Assembly (NCBI RefSeq): GCF_001425165.1
Contig: NZ_LMDU01000013.1
Coordinates: 385,225 to 449,224, forward strand
Source: Pelomonas sp. Root405
Lineage (GTDB): Bacteria; Pseudomonadota; Gammaproteobacteria; Burkholderiales; Burkholderiaceae_C
DNA: 64,000 bases
Direction of reading: 5' to 3'
How positions within the stretch are numbered: position 1 is the first letter of the stretch; the number at the start of each line of letters is the position of its first letter. Below are positions 18,783 to 27,372 of the stretch, piece after piece. Under the pieces are notes generated by a model. That model saw nothing but the letters and a program-made list of their open reading frames with translations. It was not told where the DNA came from and made no database searches. A program made the position numbers and the translations under genes.

Positions 18783-19997
18783 TCAAGGCGTCGGCGTGAT
18801 CCGGAACATCAGCACGCCATGCGGCGCCACGCGGCCGCCGAACTCGCCGGCGACGCCGCGCGTCTTCTTGCCGGACCACAGGTCATGGACCTCGGCCTTC
18901 AGCTTGGCGGGCAGGTCCAGTTGGTCCCAGCTGACCTTCATATCCGCCGGCTTTTCACCGCGGTTGAACAGCACGACCGCGCGGTCGCCGCCCGCCAGCG
19001 TGCGCACCCAGATCTCCAGGTCACCCTGGCGCCAGATGCGGCGGCCCTGGCGGCCCAGCGGGTCCTGGTCGACCTTGATGATCTCGGCATTGGTCAGGAT
19101 GCGCTTGGTGTCGGCGTTCATCTTGCTCATGTCGTTGCCGGCGATCAGCGGCGCGGCAAGCATGGCCCAGATGGAGAAGTGGCTCTCGTACTCGGTCGTC
19201 GTCATGCCGCCGTTGCCGATCTCCAGCATGTCGGGGTCATTCCAGCCGTTCGGGGCGGATTCGCTCCACAGGTCGGCGTTCATGTCGATGATGTCGAGCA
19301 TGCCGTGCGACCACTCCTTCTTGCCCTTCCAGGCGTCCCAGATGTCGCCCGTGGTGCGCCACAGGTGGCCGACCGGGTGAGCCCAGCGGCCCGGGCGGCT
19401 GTTGCCCCATTCGCAGATGGAGAAGACGATGTCGCGGCCGGATTCGCGCAGGGCCTTGGCCATGATGGTGTAGGCCGCCTCGGGGTTGCGCGGGCCGGTG
19501 TAGCACCAGTCGTACTTCAGGTAGTCCACGCCCCACTTGGCGTACTGGCGCGCGTCCTGGAACTCATGGCCAGCGCTGCCGGGGCGTCCGCCGCACGTCA
19601 ACGCGCCGGCGTCGGAGTAGAGGCCGAACTTCAGGCCCTTGCTGTGCACGTAGTCGGCCAGCGCCTTGATGCCGCTGGGGAAGCGCTCGGGGTCCGCCTG
19701 GATATTGCCGTCCGCGTCGCGGCTCTTCTGCCAGCAGTCGTCAATGACGATGTACTGGTAGCCGGCGGCCTTCATGCCGGACGAGACCATCGCGTCGGCC
19801 TGTTCGCGGATCAGCTTCTCGCTGACGTCGCACTTGAACTTGTTCCAGGAGTTCCAGCCCATCGGCGGCGTGGGCGCGAGGTTGGGCTTGGGGGCGTCGA
19901 GCTTGAGGGTTTCGTGGCCGATCTGCGCCTGCGCGGCCGTGGCGGCGGCGCAGGTCAACACGGCCAGCAACGCATGGCGCAGCCAGGGTGAGGTCAT
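18783..19997 (-). CDS. Alpha-galactosidase, GH27, exported
   Basis: Removes terminal alpha-1,6-galactose, for example the side groups of galacto(gluco)mannan. The 404-residue product has a signal peptide (MTSPWLRHALLAVLTCAAATAAQA) and the GH27 hallmarks PPMGWNSWNKFKC, VIDDCWQ, YLKYDWC (nucleophile Asp163), WRTTGDIW (acid/base Asp218, by alignment with human alpha-Gal A Asp231) and GWNDPDML. A C-terminal beta-sandwich follows. It begins 24 bases after the GPH symporter on the same strand and so shares its operon and the LacI-type operator upstream. It should act in the periplasm or outside the cell. Confidence 0.95.
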   Translation of the reverse strand: MTSPWLRHALLAVLTCAAATAAQAQIGHETLKLDAPKPNLAPTPPMGWNSWNKFKCDVSEKLIREQADAMVSSGMKAAGYQYIVIDDCWQKSRDADGNIQADPERFPSGIKALADYVHSKGLKFGLYSDAGALTCGGRPGSAGHEFQDARQYAKWGVDYLKYDWCYTGPRNPEAAYTIMAKALRESGRDIVFSICEWGNSRPGRWAHPVGHLWRTTGDIWDAWKGKKEWSHGMLDIIDMNADLWSESAPNGWNDPDMLEIGNGGMTTTEYESHFSIWAMLAAPLIAGNDMSKMNADTKRILTNAEIIKVDQDPLGRQGRRIWRQGDLEIWVRTLAGGDRAVVLFNRGEKPADMKVSWDQLDLPAKLKAEVHDLWSGKKTRGVAGEFGGRVAPHGVLMFRITPTP

Positions 19998-20021
19998 GGA
20001 GAACTCCGTTGGGGGGTGGGA

Positions 20022-21485
20022 CTAAACGGTGCCGCGGCGGGCTTCCAGCTCGATGCGGATCTCGTGCATGCGCTGCTCGGTCAGGAAGTAGCGCGACACC
20101 ACGACCAGCGCGATCAGCAGGCCGATGATGGGGATGCCCGAGAGGCAGACACGGATCAGGAAGATGGCGTCTTCACCCTGCACGGGCAGCTTGGCGTTGA
20201 AGCCCGTGAAGGCCAGCACCCAGCCCGAGGCGCTATTGCCCAGCGCCAGGCCGACCTTGCTGATCCACGAGCCGCAGGCCGCGAACGAGCCCTCGCGGCG
20301 CTGGCCGCTGGAGAGTTCGTCGTGGTCGATGACGTCGGCCATGGCGGAGCCGTAGATCGTCCAGAAGCCCGCGCCGATGAAGGCCACGCCGCCGCTGGCG
20401 AACAACTGCAGCCAGGGCAGCTGCGGGTTGTAGAAGAACCAGTCGCCGATGAATGCGGCGATGCCCAGCCAGAGCACGGTCATCAGCGCATTGCGCTTGC
20501 CCCAGCGCTTGGCCACCCAGCCCGCGAAGGCGATGCCGACGAGGCCACTGACCAGCCCGGCCACGCCCATCAGGGAGTTCCACTTCGTGGCCGCCACGAC
20601 GTCGCCGCCGCAGACGTAGTAGACGGTCGCGTAGTAGCCCAACAGCCCGACCATGGCGGTGGCCATGTTGTAGGTGAGCATGGTGCCCAACATCAGCCGG
20701 AAGGGCTTGTTCTTCAGCGTGCGGTACAGGGTGTCCTTGAACGGCACCCGCTGGCGGCTCTGGGCGACGAAGCTCTCGTAATAGCGCTCTCGCGTCAGCG
20801 AGAAGATGACGATGGCCAGGACCACCAGGATGCCGCCCAGGATGGCGGTGTAGACCTGGGCACCCAGCAGGATGTCGGGCTTGCCGCTGGCGTCGTGGAA
20901 GAAGTAGAGCGTCGTGAACTGCGCGGCGACGAACATGCCCAGCTCAGGAATCTTCTGGATCGCGTTCTTGATGGACATCACGCGCGTGCGCTCGTGGTAG
21001 CCCGGCGTCAGCTCGGCACCCAGGCTGTTCCAGGGCATCGCGAAGCAGCTCATGACCGGCGCGTAAAGGCAGGTCGAGACGAGGAGGAAGATGAAGTACT
21101 CGGTGTCCGTCCAGCCGCGGCCGACGGCGAACAGCAGCGGCAGGCCGATGCCCGTCAGGATGCCGCCGACGAGGATGAAGGGGCGACGGCGCCCCCAGCG
21201 GCTGCGGGTGTTGTCGGAGATCCAGCCGAACATCGCGTCGGACACCGCGTCCGCAAAGATCTTGATGCCCATGGCCATCGAGATCAGCTGCGGCGCCACG
21301 CCCAGGCCGATGTTGAAGACGTGGAAGACCAGGGACTGGTAGAGCCAGTGGCCCCACATGTCGTGGAAGGAGCCGAGGCCGAAGCCGACTTTCTGCGACG
21401 TCGGCACGCGGTCATTGGCCACCGGCGCGGGCGCCGCTGCAGGGCGCATCAAGGGCGCGGCGGCCCCAGCGGAATCGGCAAGCAC
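20022..21485 (-). CDS. GPH-family sugar:cation symporter (MFS)
   Basis: A 12-helix inner-membrane transporter of the glycoside-pentoside-hexuronide type. I choose GTG 21485, which has AAGGAG six bases upstream, over a GTG at 21515 without a ribosome site; this gives 487 residues. Family features are KVGFGLGSFHDMWGHWLYQS, DAVSDAMFGWISDNTRSRWGRRRPFIL and SCFAMPWNSLGAELTPGYHERTRV. It is followed after 24 bases by alpha-galactosidase, suggesting import of mannose-, glucose- or galactose-containing oligosaccharides. Upstream is a LacI-type palindrome (21515-21529), then the LacI gene on the same strand. Confidence 0.92.
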   Translation of the reverse strand: MLADSAGAAAPLMRPAAAPAPVANDRVPTSQKVGFGLGSFHDMWGHWLYQSLVFHVFNIGLGVAPQLISMAMGIKIFADAVSDAMFGWISDNTRSRWGRRRPFILVGGILTGIGLPLLFAVGRGWTDTEYFIFLLVSTCLYAPVMSCFAMPWNSLGAELTPGYHERTRVMSIKNAIQKIPELGMFVAAQFTTLYFFHDASGKPDILLGAQVYTAILGGILVVLAIVIFSLTRERYYESFVAQSRQRVPFKDTLYRTLKNKPFRLMLGTMLTYNMATAMVGLLGYYATVYYVCGGDVVAATKWNSLMGVAGLVSGLVGIAFAGWVAKRWGKRNALMTVLWLGIAAFIGDWFFYNPQLPWLQLFASGGVAFIGAGFWTIYGSAMADVIDHDELSSGQRREGSFAACGSWISKVGLALGNSASGWVLAFTGFNAKLPVQGEDAIFLIRVCLSGIPIIGLLIALVVVSRYFLTEQRMHEIRIELEARRGTV

Positions 21486-21514
21486 GTCTGTCTCCTTGGC
21501 CGCCTGAGGCAGCA

Positions 21515-21529
21515 CTTTTTAGTAAACAG
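21515..21529. promoter_or_regulatory. LacI-type operator upstream of GPH-GH27 operon
   Basis: CTTTTTAGTAAACAG is an odd-centred palindrome (6 of 7 base pairs, perfect core TTTA-G-TAAA). It starts 30 bases upstream of the GPH start, between the lacI-type gene and its neighbour. Its reverse strand matches the palindromes at 22738-22750 and 33335-33349. Confidence 0.75.
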
Positions 21530-21574
21530 ACGAATTTTTGTTCGACTCACGCGCGAACAAAAGCGGTGAAACAC

Positions 21575-22618
21575 CTAGGCCGGCTGGCGCTTCGGCTTGC
21601 GCGTTAGGGCTGGGGCGACCACTGGCGGGCGTGCGGCCATCGAGCTTTCTCGCACGACGAGCTCCACGGGCAGCGAGGCGTCGTTGGGTGCGATATCGCC
21701 TTCGATCAGGGCGCGCGCGGCCACGTTGCCGAGGGCTTCCTTGTCCATCTTCACGGTGGAGAGCGGCGGCTTGTTGCGTGCGGCAGCCTCGATGTCGTCG
21801 TAGCCGATGAAGCGGATGTCCTCGGGCACGCGCAGCCCCATCTCGTGGCAGAGCTCGATCGCAAAGATGGCCGTCGAGTCGTTGTAGGCGAAGACGGCAT
21901 CGGGCCGTTGGGGCAATGCCAGCAGGCGACGCATCGCGTCGCGGCCCGCCTCGCGGTAGTCCAGCGCCGGGTCCAGGGTGACCTCATAGTCGGGGTCGAA
22001 CAGGCGGCCCGCCTCGAACAGCGCGCGGCGGAAACCCTTGGCGCGCAGTGAGGTGGAGTAGTGCGCCAGCGGCCCGAAGATGGCCGCGATGCGCTGAGAG
22101 TCTCCGTCCAGCAGATGCCGCGTTGCCAGCCAGGCGCCCTGCAGGTTGTCATCGTTGACGCAGCGCACGCCGGGGTGGAAGTGGTCCACCAGCACCAGCG
22201 GCAGCTCGCAGCGACGCACGGCCTCCATGGCTTCCGGGTCGAAGTACCCCGCCCCCAGCAGTGCGTCCGCCTCGTGGCGGCGGACCTGGCCGGCGATATC
22301 GTCACCCGCCACCACCGACATGATGCTCAGCGGTACGCCGGCCTCGCGGCAGGCTGTCTCGGCGCCGTGCAGCACATAGGAATAGAACGGGTTGTTGGCC
22401 AGCGAGCCGAGGTGGCGGCTGTAGATGAAGAGCATGCGGCGCGGCTTGCCGGTGCGCAGTTTGGCCGTGTCATAACCCATCTTCTGCGCGACACCGAGCA
22501 CCTGGCTGCGAGTCTGCTCCGACAAGCCCGGCTGGCCCTTCAGCGCGCGGGACACCGTCCCGATGGACACGCCGGCGGCCTCGGCCAACTCGCGAATCGT
22601 CACTCCCTTGTCGGCCAT
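21575..22618 (-). CDS. LacI family transcriptional regulator, probable mannan-regulon regulator
   Basis: A 347-residue regulator. The N-terminal helix-turn-helix and hinge (VTIRELAEAAGVSIGTVSRALKGQPG, LSEQTRSQVLGVAQKMGY) precede a periplasmic-binding-protein-like sensor domain (DALLGAGYFDP, IAAIFGPLAHYSTSLRAKGF, AVFAYNDSTAIFAIELC, IRFIGYDDIEAAARNKPPLSTV). It sits between the GPH-GH27 operon (same strand) and GH1 (divergent). Candidate operators lie on both sides and again at 33335. The likely inducer is a manno- or gluco-oligosaccharide breakdown product. An imperfect palindrome 18 bases upstream of its own start suggests autoregulation. Confidence 0.94.
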   Translation of the reverse strand: MADKGVTIRELAEAAGVSIGTVSRALKGQPGLSEQTRSQVLGVAQKMGYDTAKLRTGKPRRMLFIYSRHLGSLANNPFYSYVLHGAETACREAGVPLSIMSVVAGDDIAGQVRRHEADALLGAGYFDPEAMEAVRRCELPLVLVDHFHPGVRCVNDDNLQGAWLATRHLLDGDSQRIAAIFGPLAHYSTSLRAKGFRRALFEAGRLFDPDYEVTLDPALDYREAGRDAMRRLLALPQRPDAVFAYNDSTAIFAIELCHEMGLRVPEDIRFIGYDDIEAAARNKPPLSTVKMDKEALGNVAARALIEGDIAPNDASLPVELVVRESSMAARPPVVAPALTRKPKRQPA

Positions 22619-22636
22619 GGCCCGAACTCCAGCTGT

Positions 22637-22652
22637 TGTTTAGCGCTGCACA
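22637..22652. promoter_or_regulatory. Even-centred LacI-type operator upstream of the lacI-type gene
   Basis: TGTTTAGCGCTGCACA pairs at 6 of 8 positions around a central C/G and lies 18 bases upstream of the regulator's start codon. The same GCTAAACA half-site recurs at the GH2 gene start (33213-33220). Candidate autoregulatory site. Confidence 0.5.
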
Positions 22653-22737
22653 TCGGCGGCGATTGTGTCATCGGCGCTCGAGTACGCCCTGTGCATCGGC
22701 GTCCCGCCGACCCCGGGGCAAAACCTAGGCTCAACAT

Positions 22738-22750
22738 TGTTCACTAAACA
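22738..22750. promoter_or_regulatory. LacI-type operator upstream of GH1 gene
   Basis: TGTTCACTAAACA (5 of 6 pairs around a central C), 50 bases before the GH1 start, in the divergent lacI/GH1 interval. An A/T-rich stretch that could hold the -10 region follows it. Confidence 0.7.
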
Positions 22751-22800
22751 TTTGTTGTTGCATAGAATATTCCGTTACCCAACCCTAGCCGCCGCGCGAT

Positions 22801-24186
22801 ATGGACCTGAACTCGCCTCCCAACTCCCTGGCCGACCTCGTCGCCCCGCCCGCTGGCTCACCGATGCGCCGCCGAGATTTCGTCTTCGGCGCGGGCACCT
22901 CGTCCTACCAGATCGAAGGCGCCGCCCACGCGGACGGCCGGCTCGAATCCATCTGGGACCGCTTCTGCGCCACGCCCGGCAAGGTGCTGCGCGGCGAGAA
23001 CGGTGATGTGGCCTGCGACCACTACAACCGGCTGGACGAAGACCTGGACATCCTGAAGCGCCTGGGCGTGGACGCCTACCGCTTCTCCATCGCCTGGCCT
23101 CGCGTCATGGACGAGGCCGGCAAGCCCAACGCGCGCGGCATCGACTTCTACAAGCGCCTGCTGGACGGCTTGGGCGCGCGCGGCATCAAGGCCTTCGTGA
23201 CGCTCTATCACTGGGACCTGCCGCAGTATCTGGAAGACCGCGGCGGCTGGCTGAACCGCGACACGGCTTATCGCTTCGCCGAGTACGCGGACCTGATGAG
23301 CCGCGAGCTCGCCGGCCATGGCGACGTGGCCGCCTGGACGACGCACAACGAGCCCTGGTGCTCGGCCTACCTGGGCTATGGCGATGGCCACCACGCGCCT
23401 GGCCTGAAGAACAACCGTTGGGCCGCGCAGGCCATGCACCACCTGCTGCTGGGCCACGGCCTGGCGCTGCCCATCCTGCGCGCCAACGCGCCGCAGGCGC
23501 TGCACGGCATCGTCATCAACTGCGCGCCGGGCTATGCCGACAAGGACACGGCCGAGGACCGCGACGCTGCGTCTCTGTTCGAGACCTACCAGAACCGCTG
23601 GGTGCTCGACCCGCTGCTCAAAGGCGAGTACCCCGCAGACCTGTGGCGGCTGTGGAAGGGTTGCGAGCCGCTGGTGCTGGACGGCGACATGGACATCATC
23701 AAGCGTCCCATCGACTACCTCGGCATCAATTACTACAGCCGCGCCGTGCTGGCGTCCAAGGGGCCGGACACCATCGACTGGGTGCGCCACCCCGAGGTGG
23801 AGCGCACGACGATGGACTGGGAGGTCTACCCGCAAGGCCTGCAGGACCTGTTTGAGGCGTTCAAGCGCGACTACGCCAACCTGCCGCCGCTCTACGTCAC
23901 GGAGAACGGCATGTCGAGCCATGACACCGTCGAAGGCGGCGAGGTCAACGATCTGCAGCGCCAGGCCTATCTGAAGGGCCACTTCGCGGCCTGCTCGCGG
24001 GCGATGGACAACGGCGTGGACGTGCGCGGCTACTTCGTCTGGTCGCTGATGGACAACTTCGAATGGGCCTTCGGTTACGAGCGCCGCTTCGGCCTCGTGC
24101 ATGTGGACTTCGAGACGCAGCAGCGCACGCTCAAGCGCAGCGCGCTCGCCTATGCGGATTTCCTGAAAGAGCGCGCAGCCGGCTGA
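22801..24186 (+). CDS. Beta-glucosidase family GH1
   Basis: Hydrolyses beta-linked disaccharides and short oligosaccharides from the non-reducing end (beta-glucosidase, possibly also beta-mannosidase or beta-galactosidase activity). The 461-residue product shows FVFGAGTSSYQIEGAA, RFSIAWPRV, THNEPWCSAYLGY (acid/base Glu184), INYYSR and YVTENG (nucleophile Glu368), with the C-terminal WSLMDNFEWAFGYERRFGLVHVD. There is no signal peptide, so it is cytoplasmic and acts on imported oligomers. It has its own LacI-type operator and is convergent with the second halogenase gene, leaving only three bases. Confidence 0.96.
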   Translation: MDLNSPPNSLADLVAPPAGSPMRRRDFVFGAGTSSYQIEGAAHADGRLESIWDRFCATPGKVLRGENGDVACDHYNRLDEDLDILKRLGVDAYRFSIAWPRVMDEAGKPNARGIDFYKRLLDGLGARGIKAFVTLYHWDLPQYLEDRGGWLNRDTAYRFAEYADLMSRELAGHGDVAAWTTHNEPWCSAYLGYGDGHHAPGLKNNRWAAQAMHHLLLGHGLALPILRANAPQALHGIVINCAPGYADKDTAEDRDAASLFETYQNRWVLDPLLKGEYPADLWRLWKGCEPLVLDGDMDIIKRPIDYLGINYYSRAVLASKGPDTIDWVRHPEVERTTMDWEVYPQGLQDLFEAFKRDYANLPPLYVTENGMSSHDTVEGGEVNDLQRQAYLKGHFAACSRAMDNGVDVRGYFVWSLMDNFEWAFGYERRFGLVHVDFETQQRTLKRSALAYADFLKERAAG

Positions 24187-24189
24187 AGC

Positions 24190-25722
24190 TCAGCGAGTGC
24201 CGACCAGGCGGCCCAGATAGGCCGCGTGGTCGGGCATGTCATCCACCGTCTTGGAGATGGCCATGTGCAGCCGCTTGAAGTGCTCCCGCAGTGTCGCCTC
24301 GTCCACCTGCGCCAAAAGCGGGTGCAAGGCTTCGGGCCTCATGCCCAGGCCGAGGTAGAGCGAGTACCACGAGTCCTCGCCGAAGCTGTCCCGGTCGAGG
24401 ACGACGACGCGGCCGTTGCGACGGAAGTTGTCCATCTGGTGCGCCAGCGTGTCCGGGATGGGCATGGCCTTGCAGTAGCGCCAGAACTCGCTGTCGTCGC
24501 GCGCCGTCTCCTTGTAGTGCAGGATGATGAAGTCGCGGATGGACTCGTACTGCCGCGTCATGCGGCGGTTGTATTCATCGACCAGATGCGGCTCGCAACT
24601 GCGGTCGGGGAACAACTCCACCAACGCACTGACACCATGGATGACGAGGGACAGGCTGGTCGATTCCAGCGGCTCCAGGAAGCCTGAGGCCAGGCCCACG
24701 GCCACGACGTTCTTCTCCCAGATGCGCTTGCGCATGCCGGTCTTGAAGCGCAGCTGCCGCGGCTCGCCCTGGGGTGCGCCGTCAAGGTTGCTCATCAGCA
24801 CGCGCCCGGCTTCCTCGTCGCTGGTGTAGCCGCTGCAATAGACATGGCCGTTGCCCGTTCGGTGCTGTAGCGGTATACGCCATTGCCAGCCCGCGCTGCG
24901 CGCCGTGGACGTCGTGTACGGCGTGAGCGGCACGACCTTGTCACAGGGCGCGGCCTGGGCGCTGTCGCAGGGCAGCCAGTGCGTCCAGTCGTCGTAGCCG
25001 GCCTTCATCACACCTTCAATCAGCAGCGCACGAAAGCCTGAACAGTCGATGAACAGGTCGCCCTCGATGCGCCGGCCATCAGCCAGGGTCACGGCGGTGA
25101 CAAAGCCATCGCCGGGGCGCAGCGACACATCGACGATGGTGCCCTCCTCGCGCTTGACGCCGCGCGCCAATGCGTAGTCGCGCAGGAAGTTCGCGTACAG
25201 ACCGGCGTCGAAGTGGAAGGCGTAGGAATACGAGTTGGCCGCCGACGGCGGGCCGCCTTCGGGCGGCACGAAACGATTGCGCTGCGCCATCACGCTGGCG
25301 GTCGACCAGTCCTCGTAGCTGGGCATGCCGCCCGTGCGGTTCAGCCGCATCCAGTGCGCCACTGACGAGCGGTTCACGATGGGCGGGCCGAAGCCGCCGA
25401 AGCCGTGGAAGAAGCGGTTGCCGATGTGGCCCCAGTCCTTGAACTCGATGCCGAGCTTGAAGCTAGCCTGGGTCTTGCGCATGAACTCGGCGTTGTCGAG
25501 CTCCAGCGCGTCGTTGTAGTAGCGGATGCTGGGCAGCGTGGCCTCACCGACACCGACGGTGCCGATGTCCGCCGACTCAACCAGCACGATTTCGCAGCCG
25601 ACGGGGTTGGCCGGGCCGCCCGGCTGCGTGCCGAACATCTGGCTGAGCGGCGCGGCGGTCATCCAGCCGGCGCTGCCCCCGCCCACGATGACGATGCGGC
25701 GAATGGCCTGTTCGTTGCTCAT
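24190..25722 (-). CDS. Flavin-dependent tryptophan-halogenase-like protein (second of tandem pair)
   Basis: A 510-residue homologue of PrnA-type FADH2-dependent halogenases. It has the FAD motif GGGSAGW (14-20), a lysine at 89 (ASFKLGIEF) in the position of the catalytic Lys79 of PrnA, the signature WQWRIP (279-284, the WxWxIP motif) and GFLEPLES (347-354). ATG 25722 overlaps the upstream stop by one base (TGATG). A stretch of about 50 residues around GVKREEGTIVDVSLRPGDG is identical to the upstream paralogue, so this is a tandem duplication. Such proteins are often found beside TonB receptors in glycan-using Proteobacteria. A natural substrate is not established, and no flavin reductase is adjacent. 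Confidence 0.9.
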   Translation of the reverse strand: MSNEQAIRRIVIVGGGSAGWMTAAPLSQMFGTQPGGPANPVGCEIVLVESADIGTVGVGEATLPSIRYYNDALELDNAEFMRKTQASFKLGIEFKDWGHIGNRFFHGFGGFGPPIVNRSSVAHWMRLNRTGGMPSYEDWSTASVMAQRNRFVPPEGGPPSAANSYSYAFHFDAGLYANFLRDYALARGVKREEGTIVDVSLRPGDGFVTAVTLADGRRIEGDLFIDCSGFRALLIEGVMKAGYDDWTHWLPCDSAQAAPCDKVVPLTPYTTSTARSAGWQWRIPLQHRTGNGHVYCSGYTSDEEAGRVLMSNLDGAPQGEPRQLRFKTGMRKRIWEKNVVAVGLASGFLEPLESTSLSLVIHGVSALVELFPDRSCEPHLVDEYNRRMTRQYESIRDFIILHYKETARDDSEFWRYCKAMPIPDTLAHQMDNFRRNGRVVVLDRDSFGEDSWYSLYLGLGMRPEALHPLLAQVDEATLREHFKRLHMAISKTVDDMPDHAAYLGRLVGTR

Positions 25723-27275
25723 CACTTGGTCATCTCCATCGCAGGAGCCTTGACATGCTTGTTGATGAAAGCGCCGTGGTCAGGCATGCCCTCCACGGTC
25801 TTGGCGATGGCTGTGCGCAGGCGCTCGAAGTGGCCGCGAAGCGCGTGCTCGTCGACCTGCCCGAGCAGCGGGTCGTGGCGCTCCGGCGAGAGCCCCAGGC
25901 CGAGGAACAGCGACACCCAGGAGGGCTCGGCAAAGCTGTCGGGGTCCAGGATGGCAACGCGGCCGCTGCGGCGAAAGACCTCGATCTGGTGCGTCAAGTC
26001 GTCGGGGATGGGCATGGCCGCGCAGTAGCGCCAGAACTCGCTGTCATCGCGCTTCGTGAGCTTGTAGTGCAGCACGATGAAGTCGCGGATGGACTCGTAC
26101 TGCCGGGTCATGCGGCGGTTGTACTCGGCCGCGAGATGAGCATCGCAGCGGCGGTCCGGCAACAACTCGATCAGGCGGCCGATGCCGTCCATGATGAGCT
26201 GGATGCTGGTGGATTCCAGCGGCTCCAGAAAGCCCGACGAAAGGCCGATGGCGACGACGTTCCTGTCCCAGGCCTTCTTGCGCATGCCGGTCTTGAAACG
26301 CAGCTGGCGCGGGTTGCCCTGCGCGGCGCCGTCCAGGTTGCGCATCAGCACCTCGCCGGCCTCCTCGTCGCTGACGTAGCCGCTGCAGTAGACATGCCCG
26401 TTGCCAGTGCGGTGCTGCAGCGGGATGCGCCACTGCCAGCCGGCGCTGCGTGCGGTGGACGTGGTGTAGGGCGTCAACGGCTCGACGCGGGCGCAAGGCA
26501 CTGCCTGAGCGCTGTCACAGGGCAGCCAGTGACTCCAGTCCTCATAACCCGCCTTGCACACGCCTTCGATCAGCAGCGCGCGGAAGCCCGAGCAGTCGAT
26601 GAACAGGTCGCCCTCGATGCGCCGGCCGTCGGCCAGTGTTACGGCGGTCACGAAGCCGTCGCCGGGGCGCAGCGACACGTCGACGATGGTGCCCTCCTCG
26701 CGCTTGACACCCCGCGCCATCGCATAGTCGCGCAGGAAGGCCGCATACAGGCCGGCGTCGAAATGGAAGGCGAAGGAGTACGCATTGGCGGCCGACGCCA
26801 CGTCCCCGTCCGGCGGGACGAAACGGTTGCGCATCGCCATCACCGTGGCGGTGGACAGGTCTTCGTAGCCCATCCCGCCAGCCTGGCCATGCACACGCAA
26901 CCAGTGGGAAACGGAGGAGCGATTCAGGATGGCCGGCCCGAACTCGCCAAAGCCGTGGAAGAAGCGGTTGCCGAGGTGGCCCCAGTCCTTGAATTCGATG
27001 CCGAGCTTGAAGCTCGCCTGCGTCTTGCGCATGAACTCCGCGTTGTCGAGCTTGAGCGAGTTGTTGTAGTAGCGGATGGTGGGCAGCGTGGCCTCGCCGA
27101 CACCGACCGTGCCGATCTCGGGTGACTCGATCAGCACGACCTCGCAAGTCGCGGCGTGGTCGCCGCCGCCCATCAGCTGACCCAGCGGCGCAGCAGTCAT
27201 CCACCCTGCGGTGCCGCCGCCGACGATGACGATGCGGCGCAGCGGTCCGCCGTCAGGCATGCGTTGTTTCTCCAT
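25722..27275 (-). CDS. Flavin-dependent tryptophan-halogenase-like protein (first of tandem pair)
   Basis: A 517-residue paralogue of the next gene. I choose ATG 27275, with GAGGG upstream, over an in-frame TTG at 27296. It carries the same landmarks: GGGTAGWMTAAP, VGVGEATLPTIRYYNNSLKLDN, ASFKLGIEFKDWG with the catalytic-type Lys, GWQWRIPLQHRTGNGHVYCSGY with WxWxIP, and SGFLEPLESTS. It begins 97 bases after the stop of the TonB receptor on the same strand, but a strong terminator intervenes, so expression with the receptor would need read-through or its own promoter. The reaction is presumably halogenation or another FADH2-dependent oxidation. The substrate is unknown. Confidence 0.9.
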   Translation of the reverse strand: MEKQRMPDGGPLRRIVIVGGGTAGWMTAAPLGQLMGGGDHAATCEVVLIESPEIGTVGVGEATLPTIRYYNNSLKLDNAEFMRKTQASFKLGIEFKDWGHLGNRFFHGFGEFGPAILNRSSVSHWLRVHGQAGGMGYEDLSTATVMAMRNRFVPPDGDVASAANAYSFAFHFDAGLYAAFLRDYAMARGVKREEGTIVDVSLRPGDGFVTAVTLADGRRIEGDLFIDCSGFRALLIEGVCKAGYEDWSHWLPCDSAQAVPCARVEPLTPYTTSTARSAGWQWRIPLQHRTGNGHVYCSGYVSDEEAGEVLMRNLDGAAQGNPRQLRFKTGMRKKAWDRNVVAIGLSSGFLEPLESTSIQLIMDGIGRLIELLPDRRCDAHLAAEYNRRMTRQYESIRDFIVLHYKLTKRDDSEFWRYCAAMPIPDDLTHQIEVFRRSGRVAILDPDSFAEPSWVSLFLGLGLSPERHDPLLGQVDEHALRGHFERLRTAIAKTVEGMPDHGAFINKHVKAPAMEMTK

Positions 27276-27310
27276 CGGACGCCCTCTCGTTGTCAACGGG
27301 ACAGTAACCC

Positions 27311-27342
27311 AAAAAAAAGGCCTGGCGCCGCAGCGCCAGGCC
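27311..27342 (-). terminator. Rho-independent terminator of TonB receptor gene
   Basis: A perfect 10-bp stem (GGCCTGGCGC / GCGCCAGGCC, loop CGCA) followed on the minus strand by eight T (27311-27318), 30 bases beyond the receptor stop. Confidence 0.92.
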
Positions 27343-27372
27343 TGTGTGGAACCGGGACAAACCCGGTTTCGA

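Noticed and set aside
20016-21569. 517-codon plus-strand open frame opposite the GPH symporter
   Set aside because: Its His/Gln/Asp-rich product is the usual antisense image of a membrane protein gene. The plus strand has no start signal here.
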